Shown: piece by piece, positions 45,901 to 56,863 of the stretch
How the letters are laid out: each line of letters opens with the position of its first letter
How positions within the stretch are numbered: the stretch's first letter is position 1
NCBI GenBank assembly: GCA_027625915.1
Contig: JANTQA010000008.1
Coordinates: 6,689,501-6,753,500, forward strand
Direction: 5' to 3'
Length of the DNA: 64,000 nucleotides
Source of the DNA: Anaeramoeba flamelloides
Lineage: Eukaryota; Metamonada; Anaeramoebidae
Translations under genes and position numbers: made by a program
The notes under the pieces: generated by a model
Databases searched by the model: none
What the model was told of the DNA's origin: nothing
The model's input: only the letters and a program-made list of their open reading frames with translations

Positions 45901-46924
45901 AACATATTTTCATAATTATAACAGATCTCTAAAAAATACTTATAGTATATCTTAAAAATAATTTTATTATTGTTTACAAAAATGATTTTTTGAAAGAGTG
46001 GATTATTTTTTATTAAAAATTTTCCCAAACTATAATTTTTTAACTAAACTAAAATTCAAAATTATCAGTTTAGTTAAAAGTATCAAGAATAATAATATTT
46101 CGTTCAGTTTGGAAATATCTTTGATTTTTAAAAAAATAATTTTCAATCATTTTTTCATTTATATTATTTTCATAACATTTTTCAATCAAGTGATATGTTA
46201 CTTTCAATGAAAAAAAATATTGGGTAATTGTTATTAGATTAAAGTTGAGTTATTTTATTTATGAGAAACTCAAATAAAATTAATTGATAGTATCTGAATA
46301 GCGGATAAGTCAATAATTGTTAATGAAATTTTAACAAATGTACCAAAACAATTTTATATAGTATTAATTTCAAAATTTTCAGAAAAATAAATAAAGTTTA
46401 AAATACTTTAAATAACTGCCCTTTGACTTATATATATAGACGCACTAAAATTAAAAGACACTATATTTAATCATTACCTAAATTGATCTCGTACATAAAT
46501 GAAGTATTTATGGTAATTTAATTCTTGACAACCAATCCCCCATATACAAATATTTGAAAAGGTATTTATTTATTTGTATTTATAATAATTTATTTTAAGT
46601 TTAATCAGATATTGTAAATTGTAAATAATTGGATACTTCATAATTAGTGAATGATTCTAAATTAATATTTCTTCTAGAATTAATTTAATAAGATTTTTTT
46701 TTTTTCAAAGATGGAACCTAGGTTTATTAAAAAAAATTTTGAATTGCTATTTCATTAAAAATTAAATAATTTATCAGAAAAAAAAATTTTAAAAAGTATC
46801 AATAATTTGAATTTATTTTTTCAAAAGTATTAATTTTATTTTTCAAGATTGGCAAATATTTTTCTACATATATTGAATAAAATTATCATGTTAATGAATC
46901 CAAATGAATTCCTATTTTCATTTT
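42914..46924. other. 4-kb stretch without a firm gene
   Basis: Must include the 5' part of the TPRA1-like gene if that gene is intact. A minus-strand ATG frame at 43832-44026 (64 codons, MSSFHYILRYKNSQN) is moderately protein-like and could be its first exon, but I see no splice path. Poly-T and poly-A tracts lie at 44571, 45199 and 45536. Otherwise nothing recognised. Confidence 0.45.
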
Positions 46925-49900
46925 TTAATATACCCGTACTAATTGTATTGGGAAATTTTCACAAACAAGAGATCTATTTTCAAAATGGATAAGAATATTA
47001 AGTTCAAATTCTATACGATACAATTCTGTTATTACTGTTGGACAACAAAATAATCTTGGAAAAATAATATACATTGGGATTTCCAAATTATTTAAAATAT
47101 TTCCATCTGCAATCTGCAAGTTTTGAATTTCTGTTGTTTCTGTGACAAGCCCAATTTCTTTTGATCCACATGTTTCAATTCTTAATAATTGTAGTTCAAT
47201 TGACCTAACGAATTTAGTACATTGTTCAACTTTAATAACCCCTGTAAAAGCCTTATTCACGGGGCAAAGTAAATTATCAATTTTTCCAGTAATTTTGAAT
47301 GGTGGAATTTTCAGTAAATTTTCCATCTTGATATTTTTAAGAGATTCTGGTAATATACAAAAAGTTTTTGCTACTGGGCTAAGATTCTTTTTTCTCTATA
47401 TCATGATAAGAGAAATAATTAATATATAAATTATCATTTTGGTAAAAGATATTAATCTATTAATTTTTATATTCTATACAATTCGAAATTTAATTTTAAA
47501 ATTAAAAATGTCTATTTGTAATGTATAAAAGCTTTTTAAATGGTTGTGGCCAAAAAAAAAAAAAAAAATTAATTTTGGATGAAAATAGTGTCTTGGGAGT
47601 TTATCAACTGCTTTATTTGACACAGTTTGAAAATAATTTACTGAGAATTCACGAAAAAAAGTCAAAAATACTCGAAAATCGATATTATTTATTTTTTTCA
47701 AACACACACTAAATCATAAAGTTTATTATTTAGATCAAATGTACATACTCATTTTTTTGATTTAAATTCACCATGTAAGGAAAAAAAATCTTCAGGATTA
47801 GCGTTTACCAAAGAGACGTCGAAAATTAAAGTATGTTGTTATTGGGTTTAAATCAAATTAGTGATACATAGTTCAAATGCTGGTAAAAAATTCCATTAGA
47901 AAGTAGAACAATTTTTTGATCCCATAATTTCAAATTGATCTATGTATTACAATAAAAAAACCCAGGAATTTTAGAAAAAAAAACTAGATTTTCACAAATT
48001 TAAAAGTCAAACCATCAATATTAAGTCTCCAAAGATGAATAATATCTTTCTAAAATTTGTGGCGAAATGTCGATTAATAGCTAAAAAATTCGTTTTTTTG
48101 AAAAAATTAAAAAATTAAGGGACTAGTCTTCTACGACAACTAGGCAAAATTTTAAAATATATTATTGGTTGTATTCTCTACTTTCGTATTTTGTAGATCC
48201 CAAGGGTCAAAAAATTCTGATCAACTAAGAAAGCCATAATGGAAAATTAGTTTAGTGAGATCAATTTTTTTTTTCGATTTTTTCTGAAAAAGAAAACTAT
48301 TAAATTCTTTTTTTTTCTCACAATTTATCTAGTTTTTACCCTGTTTATGGTCATTTTAATTATATTAAACAACAACAAGTCTTGGTTACCAGTAATCTCA
48401 ATATAAAGATTTTTTTTCTTTTTTGAGATGAAACTTTTGGTTAACCAAAAAAAAATGATATTTCTTCCGATTAAAAAATAATTGTATTTTTTTAAGAAGA
48501 GTCGTTTTAATAATCAAAGTTTTAAAGTCATGTAAAAATTTTACTCTAAAATTTTGTTTTTGTATTAAGACAAATTTCGATTTTGCAAAATAAAATTTTC
48601 TTGAAGATATTTGGGAATTAGTTAATTTTATCCTCTAAATTCAAAATCATTTTTTTTCTGCCAAGAATGAATTGAATTGTTATAAGGATTCTTGTGAATA
48701 AGACCAAACAATTTGTTAAAAAATTTTTCAAAATTGAAAATTTTTTTGCAATTTTTTTTCATTTTTGAAAATCAGAAAACGAACTTTTTCAAAACCTTAC
48801 AGAAAAAAATTTTTTTGCTTAATAGATCTCAATTTAATTGATAAACTATAGTTAAGCTTCTACCGAATATTCATTTATTGAACCACCTATACTTCATTTA
48901 GTTTTATTTGCTGAGATTTGAATTGAAATATTAATCAAAGAAAAAGAAACTAAATAAAAAATTTGCTTTCGAAATCAATACTTTCAAACATAAAACGAAA
49001 ATTCTTTTTTACCATTTTCAAGAATTAACTTAATTTTTAAACAAAATAATAGGTTACTTTTTTTCGTTTTATATTGGAAGCATGTAAATTTTGAATTTCA
49101 CAAAAGAGACACAAATCAATAAAATTGTTTAAATGAGGCTAACTCATCCATTTCATCAGTCGAAACACAAATTACAAAAAAAAAAATTTTCAAGATCTTG
49201 ACAAGATTTCATTTTATTTTCAAAAATGACTACTCCCTTAAATAATAAATTCTTTTATCAAATTATTTCGCACAGATTATAAATATATTGAAGTTACAAC
49301 TCGTTTTATAAAAATGAAACCAAAATTAATCAGTCTTTAGGGTTTTTTATGATGATTTTGTTGAGTAAATCCTTGAAATTAAAAAAATGAAAGAATAGTT
49401 ACTTTTGGATGTTCTATATATTGAATTATTAAATATATGTAATAATATTATTTTGTTTCCAATTTTAGATTTAGAAAAGCAATTAAAACAAAAATTCCTA
49501 AATATGAAAATGTTTGAATAGTGATCCTAAGTAAAAAATCTAATAATTTATTGTGCAATACTATTTATAATAGATTTTTTAAGGCCATTTTAATCATGTA
49601 GCACTAATATCTTTAACGCATTAATTATAACATACTTTAATTATAGACAAATCTTGGGTGAACCTAATCACTTAAATATTATATATTCTTGAAAAAAAAT
49701 TTCATTGATCTAATACTCTTGGTAATTGGTTTTTTTTGAAGCAAATTGGTTTTTAAAACCATTAAATTTTTACAAATTGAACAAAAAGAATATGTACAAT
49801 AATCATTAGTATAGCGATTTGAAAAAAGTGAGTAACTTTTTTTTTAATGAGATTGTTAGAATTAAAACTTTTTTACAGTTTTGCTATTTTCATAAAGTGT

Positions 49901-51524
49901 GGATTTTTTTCAATAAAGTAAACTTTTTTTAAAAAAAGTACTTTTCAAAATTCAGAACATTCACTAACTGTTTAAATAGACATTACTATGTAATTAATAA
50001 AAATTCAAATAAATTTTGTCCTTTATGTTTAAAATATAAACAAAAGGAAATTATAGAAAATATATTGATCATTTTTTTTTGGTATGTCCTTCCTATGAAA
50101 ATAATAGATTAATATTTCTGAATAAATTAAATGAAAAAAACCTCTATGAATTAATTTTAAACCATAACAGTTTAATGTTATTTTCATTAATTCATAATTG
50201 TGAAATCTATGACTTTATGCTTAAATTCCTGAAAGGAAATTTAAGTCTAAGGGCAACTAGAGTGTAATTTACACTTCTTCAATAATAAAAAAAAGGTGTT
50301 TTTTTTTGATCCAACTCCAATCCTTATTTCTTATTTAAAGGTTGAACCCTACATTTTTAAAAGAGAAAATCTCCAAAAGTTTTAATTCTGAAAAGGTAAA
50401 AGCTTTTTTAGAAGAGAAACCTTTAAAAAAGTTTTAAAAAAATCCTCACTTTTTGAAAGCGGCAATATTACATTCAAGTTACCAATTAAAATTCTGATCA
50501 GTTAATAACATTTCTTTTATTGTTGTGTTTTTATTTTAACAACCTTACATAACCTATTTCAAAAAAAATGTTTCGACTGAAAAATAAGAATTTCGAATTT
50601 TTAGTTTTTTGACAGCAAAGTTTTTTGATGTGATCTGTCGCTAATTGTTACGAAAAATCATTCTCAAAAATTCGTTTCATCACAACTAAATCTAGAAACT
50701 AAGGTTTTAACGCTGTAAAAAAATAATATACCTTTGGTTCACAAATACGGATATTTCAAAATGTGAAAAAAAATGTTGGGGTTCAAAAAAATTTTCATTT
50801 TTGTTGGATACCAACTAAATAGAAAAGTTTAAAAGGTGAAAATTGAAAATAGACTTACTGGCAAATTTGCATAGATTTCTTGTTCATTTGTGATATTTGG
50901 AAAAATCCCTTTTCTGTTTATTTTGATTGTGATCAGATAAATGACTTTTAAGTAAACACCATGATAAGTTTCAAACAAAAATGATTTGTTTAGTGGTTGG
51001 AATGGAAATTCAAAAGGGATTTCAGTCTTTCCGGAGGGTCTACAATCAAAATATAAAGGAAAAATCAAAAAAAAAGTCAAGAAGCAATTTTGAAGGTGGA
51101 AAAGTAAGAGGATCAAAAAAGTATTAAACAAGATGATGTGGAAAAATATCAAAGAAAATAGCTTACATTTCTCCTGATTCATTAAGTTGGAAATCCAAAT
51201 CAACACCCTTTATTGGAATAAGTTGATCATAAATCTTGTCAAATACTTCTACATTTCTTGCAATAGATCTCACTTTTAAAACCCCATTAACATTGAGATC
51301 AATAGAATTGATTAAAAATGGTTTTTTTGAATAGATAATAAAAACACCTTCAATGTTATCCTTTTTGTTATGTAAAATTAAGTTTGATAAATACAACCTT
51401 AGATCTTTAAAATAGAAAAAAAACGATCACCTAAACGCGATAAAAGATAAAATAAAAAGAATTTACTTACACCAATTGTATACGTTTTATTTTTTTTTTT
51501 AAGTCGTATTACTGTTGTTATCAT
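46925..51524 (-). CDS. VPS26C: VPS26C (DSCR3), retriever complex arrestin-fold subunit
   Basis: Four exons on the minus strand: 51524-51471, 51360-51167, 51039-50859 and 47386-46925, total 891 nt = 296 aa plus stop, almost exactly the family length (human 297). All junctions are GT-AG with gtaagt, gtaagc and gtaagt donors and agreeing phase. The protein opens MITTVIRLKKKNKTYTIG, has 'PSGKTEIPFEFPF' and 'ETYHGVYLKVIY' in the N-terminal arrestin lobe and 'EIQNLQIADG', 'IYIIFPRLF'-type and 'CENFPIQLVRVY' at the end, all diagnostic of VPS26C rather than VPS26A/B. VPS26C joins VPS35L and VPS29 in retriever, which recycles integrins and other cargo from endosomes with the CCC and WASH complexes. 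Its last intron (47387-50858) is 3.5 kb and full of repeats; the first two are 110 and 127 bp. Confidence 0.95.
47930..49600 (+). repeat. repeat family U, copy 2, interrupted
   Basis: Matches 840-1330 on both sides of 48119-49237: 'tttaaaagtcaaaccatcaa' and 'gtggcgaaatgtcgattaat' before, 'taaatatattgaagtt' and 'gtgatcctaagtaaaaa' after. Confidence 0.6.
48119..49237. mobile_element. TTAA-flanked DNA element (piggyBac-like, non-autonomous)
   Basis: Ends 'gggactagtc' (48119) and 'gactactccc' (49228) are inverted with one mismatch, each bordered by TTAA (48115-48118, 49238-49241). The paralogous family U copy near 985-1010 lacks the 1.1 kb. No transposase frame was seen. Insertion at TTAA is the habit of piggyBac-type transposases; the superfamily call is inference. 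Confidence 0.6.
49960..50310 (+). mobile_element. LINE 3' end with zinc-knuckle-like tail
   Basis: Frames encode 'CPLCLKYKQKEIIEN', then 'HFFLVCPSYENNRLIFLNKL' and 'SLMLFSLIHNCEIYDFMLKF', the C-x2-C/H/C tail seen in LINE ORF2 proteins, with one frame change between. It ends in 'gtgtaatttacacttctt' (itself palindromic) and a short AAT-like tail. The 5' part is missing, as expected for 5'-truncated LINEs. Confidence 0.7.
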
Positions 51525-51789
51525 TTCAAAAAGGAACAGATCTGAAAATCAAATTCAAATCAGAGGAAAAAATTATATAAAATGATTTTTATTTTTCAGA
51601 TTTTTATGTACAGTTTTTCTTGTCCAAGTTTAAAATACTGATAAATTCTAACATTTGTAATCAACTTTTATTTAATTTCCATTTTTATCAACTCAACTTT
51701 TCAAACAGTTCTTTAAGCAGAACATTTGGAAAATCAATTAATTTTACAAAATTACTAAAGATTTAGAGCAATAAAAAAAGCTATTTGCA

Positions 51790-52370
51790 ATAAAGTGGGG
51801 CAGATTTATTTTAAAATATATCTTTTAAACCCAATCTTCAAAAAAGTATAAAAAAATCCAAAATCATTAACAACTATTTATTGATTCTTGGGAGTAATTC
51901 AATTTGTTTCTTAGCATTGTACTACATAAATAAAAGATATTAAAATTTCTAGTCTCAATTTTATCTAATATTTTTTTGGAGTTAAAATTGGTGTTTATTA
52001 TTTTCTTTTTGATTGAAAAAACTTTTTTCATAATTTGTTTCATCTCAACAAAATTTTAAGATTTATTAAAAAGATATTGCTGCATTTTATTATTTAAAAA
52101 ATAATTTGTGCCCTTTGATATTTCCAGTTTTTAATTGAAATTGAACGGATATTGTTTTCGAAAAAAAAAGTGTTAATTTTTTTTTCATTTTTTGGGAAAT
52201 ATTTCAACCACTATATTTTGAAATAAATACCTTAGCCAATTACTCAATCGGTATAAATATTAATTTTAATTTGGTAATGCCAATTAATGAATACTTTCAC
52301 TGACAAAGATGATTTTTTCTGAAATCTAAAAAAAAAAATGTCGCACTTTTTTGGGAAATACCTTACTTTA
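51790..52370 (+). repeat. dispersed repeat family R2, copy 2
   Basis: Collinear with 7710-8310; see 'aaagtggggcagattta', 'tttttaattgaaattga' and 'cacttttttgggaaat'. It begins about 270 bp upstream of the VPS26C start, so the gene's 5' flank is short. Confidence 0.55.
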
Positions 52371-52599
52371 TTCAAATCTAAGGGAAAACATTTCTAAAAT
52401 GGAAAGTGAAGTAAAAATTTTCAGACATCTATTTGAATTTATCAATAAATTTTTTACAAAAATCTAGAAGTTCTAGGTTTTCTCTTTATTGGTTTTTGAA
52501 GAGGTTATATTTTTTATAAAATTTTATATCTTAAAATCTGTTACTTTTCAATTTTCAAGAGGGCTTATCAAACAAAACCCGTTTTTTTTTATTTTCAAC

Positions 52600-53100
52600 T
52601 GAGGAAATTAATTATCTCTAAGAGCACTTAACATTTCGAGGATTTTAAAGAAAAGATTGAATCAAAGATTTTCATCAATTCCTTTGATCTCTGGAAAAAG
52701 CGCCTACATTTTTTCTTGAGTTATCTTATTTCTTTGTAAAGTGTTCTAGGTTTTTTTGAGGTTTTCTCTTTTATTTATAAAGTTTTATAGGTTTTTTTTA
52801 CTTTTTGAAATAAATAGAAAACTCAAAAAAACCTAACAAAAATCAATATATTTTACAGAAAAAACTTACTCCATGAAAAGTGCAGTTAGGTTTTTTTTAC
52901 TTTTAGAAATGAAAAGAAAATTTATTGAATTTTGTTCTCATTTTATGAATTAAAATAAAAACCTCTGTTCTCTTTTCCAGAATTTAAAAGAATAAAGTAA
53001 ACTCTTTGATTTTTCTTTTTTCTTTTGAATTCTGGATAATATAGGCACTTATACAACTTATCAACACTCTACAAATCTTGGCAACACTTGGTGTCACTGA
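52600..53100. repeat. family P hairpin repeats
   Basis: Contains several family P arms: 'gttttctcttttatttataa', 'aaaacctaacaaaa', 'ttttccagaatttaaaagaa' pairing with 'tcttttgaattctggata', and a 'cttggcaacacttgg' leader with period near 10. Rearranged relative to 20320-20710. Confidence 0.55.
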
Positions 53101-53109
53101 TTCACCCCC

Positions 53110-53445
53110 CTAATTCCTGTATTTTTGTTTTGAAAATTTCAATATTTAGTAATCAAAATAATGCCATCCATGGGCATATTAAATAATGAATCTATATTTT
53201 GAATTATATCAAAGATATTATTTTAATATTTTTATTAATTTGAATTAGCACTTTAATCCAAATTATTTGTATTTTTTTTCTAGAATTGACAGTACCATAA
53301 AAAAAATGATAGATATTTTCATCTTTTTCTAGGTTTAAATATTTTTTACATAAATCGCACGATTTTTTTTATTTGTTAGATTGTATTCGTCTCATAAACA
53401 TTAGAATATTTCTTTTATTGAATTTGTGAAATTTCTTTGTTACAT
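53110..53445 (-). mobile_element. LINE 3' coding fragment
   Basis: On the minus strand: 'NILMFMRRIQSNK', then 'SCDLCKKYLNLEKDENIYHF' and 'VNSRKKIQIIWIKVLIQINK', the same tail domain as at 19960-20275. It is flanked on both sides by family P repeats, just as in the copy in BEACH intron 5. Confidence 0.55.
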
Positions 53446-53494
53446 CTTTTATTAGAATTTTTCCATTTGAAATATTTTTTGAGGTTAATTTTTT

Positions 53495-53665
53495 TCAATT
53501 TGAGAAATAAAAAGTTGTTATATTTCATAAAATTTTACAGAATAGAGTATATTATTTGATTTCTTTTAATTATTTTGAATTCTAGAAAAAATCTTGGATT
53601 TTACTCTGTTTTCTTAAATTCTGGAAACATGTTGTTAAGTTTTTTTAAGTCCAGTTATTAGAAGA
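53495..53665. repeat. family P hairpin repeat
   Basis: 'ttaatttttttcaatttgag', 'gattttactctgttttctta' and 'aattctggaaacatgttgtt' are family P words. Abuts the 5' side of the LINE tail at 53110-53445. Confidence 0.5.
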
Positions 53666-53859
53666 AAATTTTTGTTATATAGCTTTTAATTTATGAAATC
53701 AAAAAAAAATCCCATAAAGGTTTTTTGGGTTTTATACATATTCTGAAAAGTAATGGATTTTCAGAATAAAACCGAAAATCCCAAGAAAATTACCAGTTTT
53801 TTTTTTATTTTTTGGCTTGATCAAAAAACCAAGAGAATTTTAAAAACCAAAACAAGAAT

Positions 53860-54780
53860 TCAAAAAAAAAGTTGTAATTTGGGTAAATTTTTTAGGTTCA
53901 ACTAGCAATAATCTACTTACAAAGTTGCAAAATATATCTTAATTAAATTGATCTTCAAATGTAGAATAATTGCTAAAAAATTTGATTTTCTTTCAAAAAA
54001 ATTGTATAATTACAGAATGGGATTCTTTAGACAAATTATTTGTAATTATTATTAATATATTGATTTTACAATTAGCTTTAGATAAAAAGGAAATAGAAAC
54101 TAATTTGTCTTTGTTTTTTTTATATTTATTATATTCAGTTAAATATTTGAAATTTAAAAAATAGAGAAAATAGTTACTTTTGAAAATTTTAAAAACATAA
54201 TTATTTAATACTGAAAATACAATTATTTGGGTTTCTGTCTTTAGATTTGAAAAAGTAATTATAAAAATTAAAAAATTCAGAAAATCAAAATTTTTATAGT
54301 GATCATTACTGTAGTCAAAATAAAGCGTAAAAAAAAATTTAATGTGTGTTTCAAAATAAAAAGCGTGTTTTTTTGTTATAGAAGACCTATACATTAACCA
54401 ATCAAAGAAACTGATAATAAACCCGAAAAAAATATGGTATTGGTTTCTAAAAGTTCTATTATTGGTAAAGAAATTCCAAAAATGAAGGATCAAATTGCAA
54501 AATTTATCTCAAAAAATAGAGAATTTTTCAGAAAATTTTCATCATTTAAAAAACAAAAAAATTTCAAGAAAATTGAGAATATTACGGAAAATATTCAACT
54601 ATTGGCTTGAATAATTTAAATTTTACTAAAAATAACCAGACCTTTACTTTCAAAATTGATTTAAACTTAGGTATACTATTTGGTAGTAAATTCGATGTTG
54701 CTTTGTACAAGAAGAAAAAAAAGCACGGATAATATTTTGAAACACGGATTATAATTCTTTGTGGATACATTATTTTGATC
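53860..54780 (+). repeat. repeat family U, copy 3
   Basis: Matches 840-1330 in its first part ('atagagaaaatagttacttt', 'gtgatcattactgtagtcaa') and 60560-60960 in its second ('ccagacctttactttca', 'tatactatttggtagtaaat'). Open frames on either strand here are therefore repeat-derived. Confidence 0.55.
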
Positions 54781-54989
54781 ACATTGGGAAAAAAATGTTA
54801 TAATTTATTGTACAAGAATATTTAGATTAGATTTTTTAGAGTCACAGAAATCTTTTCAACCACAGATCAATCAATACCATTTTCACCTTATTCCAGTATT
54901 CTTTGTTTATTGAGAAATTTATGGTTAGATTAATCCATAACCGATAATTTTTTTCTTCAATTAATTCAAAATTCCACAAACTCACTTGT

Positions 54990-55108
54990 TGAAACAAATC
55001 GAACTCATTAAAAAAAGCGGATCTAAGTCCGTGATTATCAGATTGTTCAATAAATTAGGTAAATCATTTTTTCAAAAACGGTTAATTTTTTTTTCTTTCT
55101 TTTTGTAG
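54990..55108 (+). other. possible 5' leader exon and short intron of the TRMT2A-like gene
   Basis: 55059-55108 has intron features: gtaaat start, a T-rich tract and 'tctttttgtag' end. The preceding 75 bases read LLKQIELIKKSGSKSVIIRL in one frame, which is protein-like but would not join in frame to the ATG at 55128. Either a 5'UTR exon or the end of another, unseen gene. Confidence 0.35.
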
Positions 55109-55127
55109 CAATAAAAACATTTGTAAC

Positions 55128-56863
55128 ATGGGTGGAATTTTAACATCAGAGGAACAAACCAAAACAAAAGATCACAGATCAAAATCCCAAAACAAATTAC
55201 CAACAGAAAAACAAAACATAAACAGAAAACGAAAAAGAAAAAGAAAACACAAGCCAAAACAAAAAAAAAAACGAGGATCAAAGAACAAAGCCAAGAAAAA
55301 AGAATACAAGAAACTTCCAGAGTATCGTATTCGTATTTCAAACCTTCCACCAAAAACGAACACACAAGAAATATACAAAGTCTTCAAAATATTGAAACTA
55401 AAAACCCCGATAAGAAAAGTCAGGAAGAAGATGAATAGTCCTTTTGGCTATTTTTCTGTTTTTGGGAAACCCACAAGAGATCAAGTTTTAAAAACTCTTA
55501 ATGGCTATCTTCATCGTAAGAAAACGCTTTGTGTCAAAGCTGTGCCGACTATGGAGCAATATTTAACACAAAAAAGAAAAAAAAGAACAAAACAACCAAC
55601 CAAATTTGAAAAAAGAAAAAGAATTCGCAAAGAACAAAACAAGTCTTCATTCCAAATGCTAATAGAAAACAGTAAGGATAACCAAAAAGCAAGACCAACA
55701 AGAAAAGCACTGGATAATGTTATCTGTTATCAAAAGCCAACACACTTTGATTTAGATTACCAACATTTACCTTATCATTCGCAAATTAAAAAAAAAAACA
55801 AACTTTTGCACTCCTCTTGGCAGTTTTTCCAAATGAAGATCAACAAAACGGAAGAAAAAACACCTAATTGGTGGGCCCAAAGGCACAATATTACAAACAA
55901 AATTCTTCCATTCAACGGAAACGAGTTACTTTTAAACAAATATGAATTTGACATTAAATTAAATTCAAATTTGGAAATTGTGCTCGAATTTCACCTTGAT
56001 AGGAACAGCCTTCAAATGTTCAATATTTCACAAAATAAATTTGTTACCAGCATTGCAATCACAGAAATTTTTCATAATAAACTATTCAATCTCATAAACA
56101 AGCCAATCTTGGTTCAATTAATGAGCTTTAATTTATTCCTAAATTCGTTAATTTCTCCAAATTTTACAAAGCATGAGATTGTCAACTTTTGTCAGAAAAT
56201 GCAATTTTTACAATCAACTTCGCTCTCCGAGCAAACTTTAGTTATACTGTTGATCCAAAATGATTTTTTTACAAAAGAAAGAAGACAAAAGCAAATCCAA
56301 AAGTTAAAAAGATTTTGGAATTCCCAGAAAATTTCTTCTCTAATTATTGAAACTAATTTAGATCAAGAATTAAAGAATAATATGAATTTTAATAATAATA
56401 ATAATAATAATATTGATAATGATGAAGAATCTAACAGTACAGATATTATGATGCAAGTGACGCGGAAAAGGAAGGTTTTATTTGGGGATGGCAACTTGTT
56501 TGAAAAAATAAATGATTACAAATTCCCCATTTACACAAATAATATTTCCCCGATAAAACATTATTCTTCATTTAGACAATTATCAAATCTAATTAATCAA
56601 ATGATTCAGGACAAATTCAAACAAATTCAAAAATTATCAATTATTTCTAGCTGTGATGATATTGGGAAATTGTCTTTTCTAAACTCGGCAATTGCTCAAA
56701 ATTTATTTTTATTTTATGAAAAGAATGATAATTGTCAAAATTTTATAGAAATGGCCCGATTAATTGATATAAATAATCTCAAATTTTTTTCAAAAAATGA
56801 TTTTGAAATCTTTTGTATTGAGGAGATTGAAAAAAATGAAAATCAAAATTTTTTAGTAATTTT
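55128..56863 (+). CDS. TRMT2A-like gene exon 1
   Basis: Residues 1-578 and two bases of the next codon. The frame appears to end in TAA at 56865-56867, but that TAA is inside the gtaagt donor; reading on through the intron would remove the conserved C-terminus. Lysine/arginine-rich start (residues 10-60) may serve nuclear or nucleolar targeting. Confidence 0.85.

Larger units (their letters stand above)
47387..50858 (-). other. VPS26C intron 3
   Basis: 3,472 bp, phase 0. It carries family U (47930-49600), a TTAA-flanked element inside that copy (48119-49237) and a LINE 3' end (49960-50310). Short open frames at 47474-47712 on both strands are unremarkable. Confidence 0.8.
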
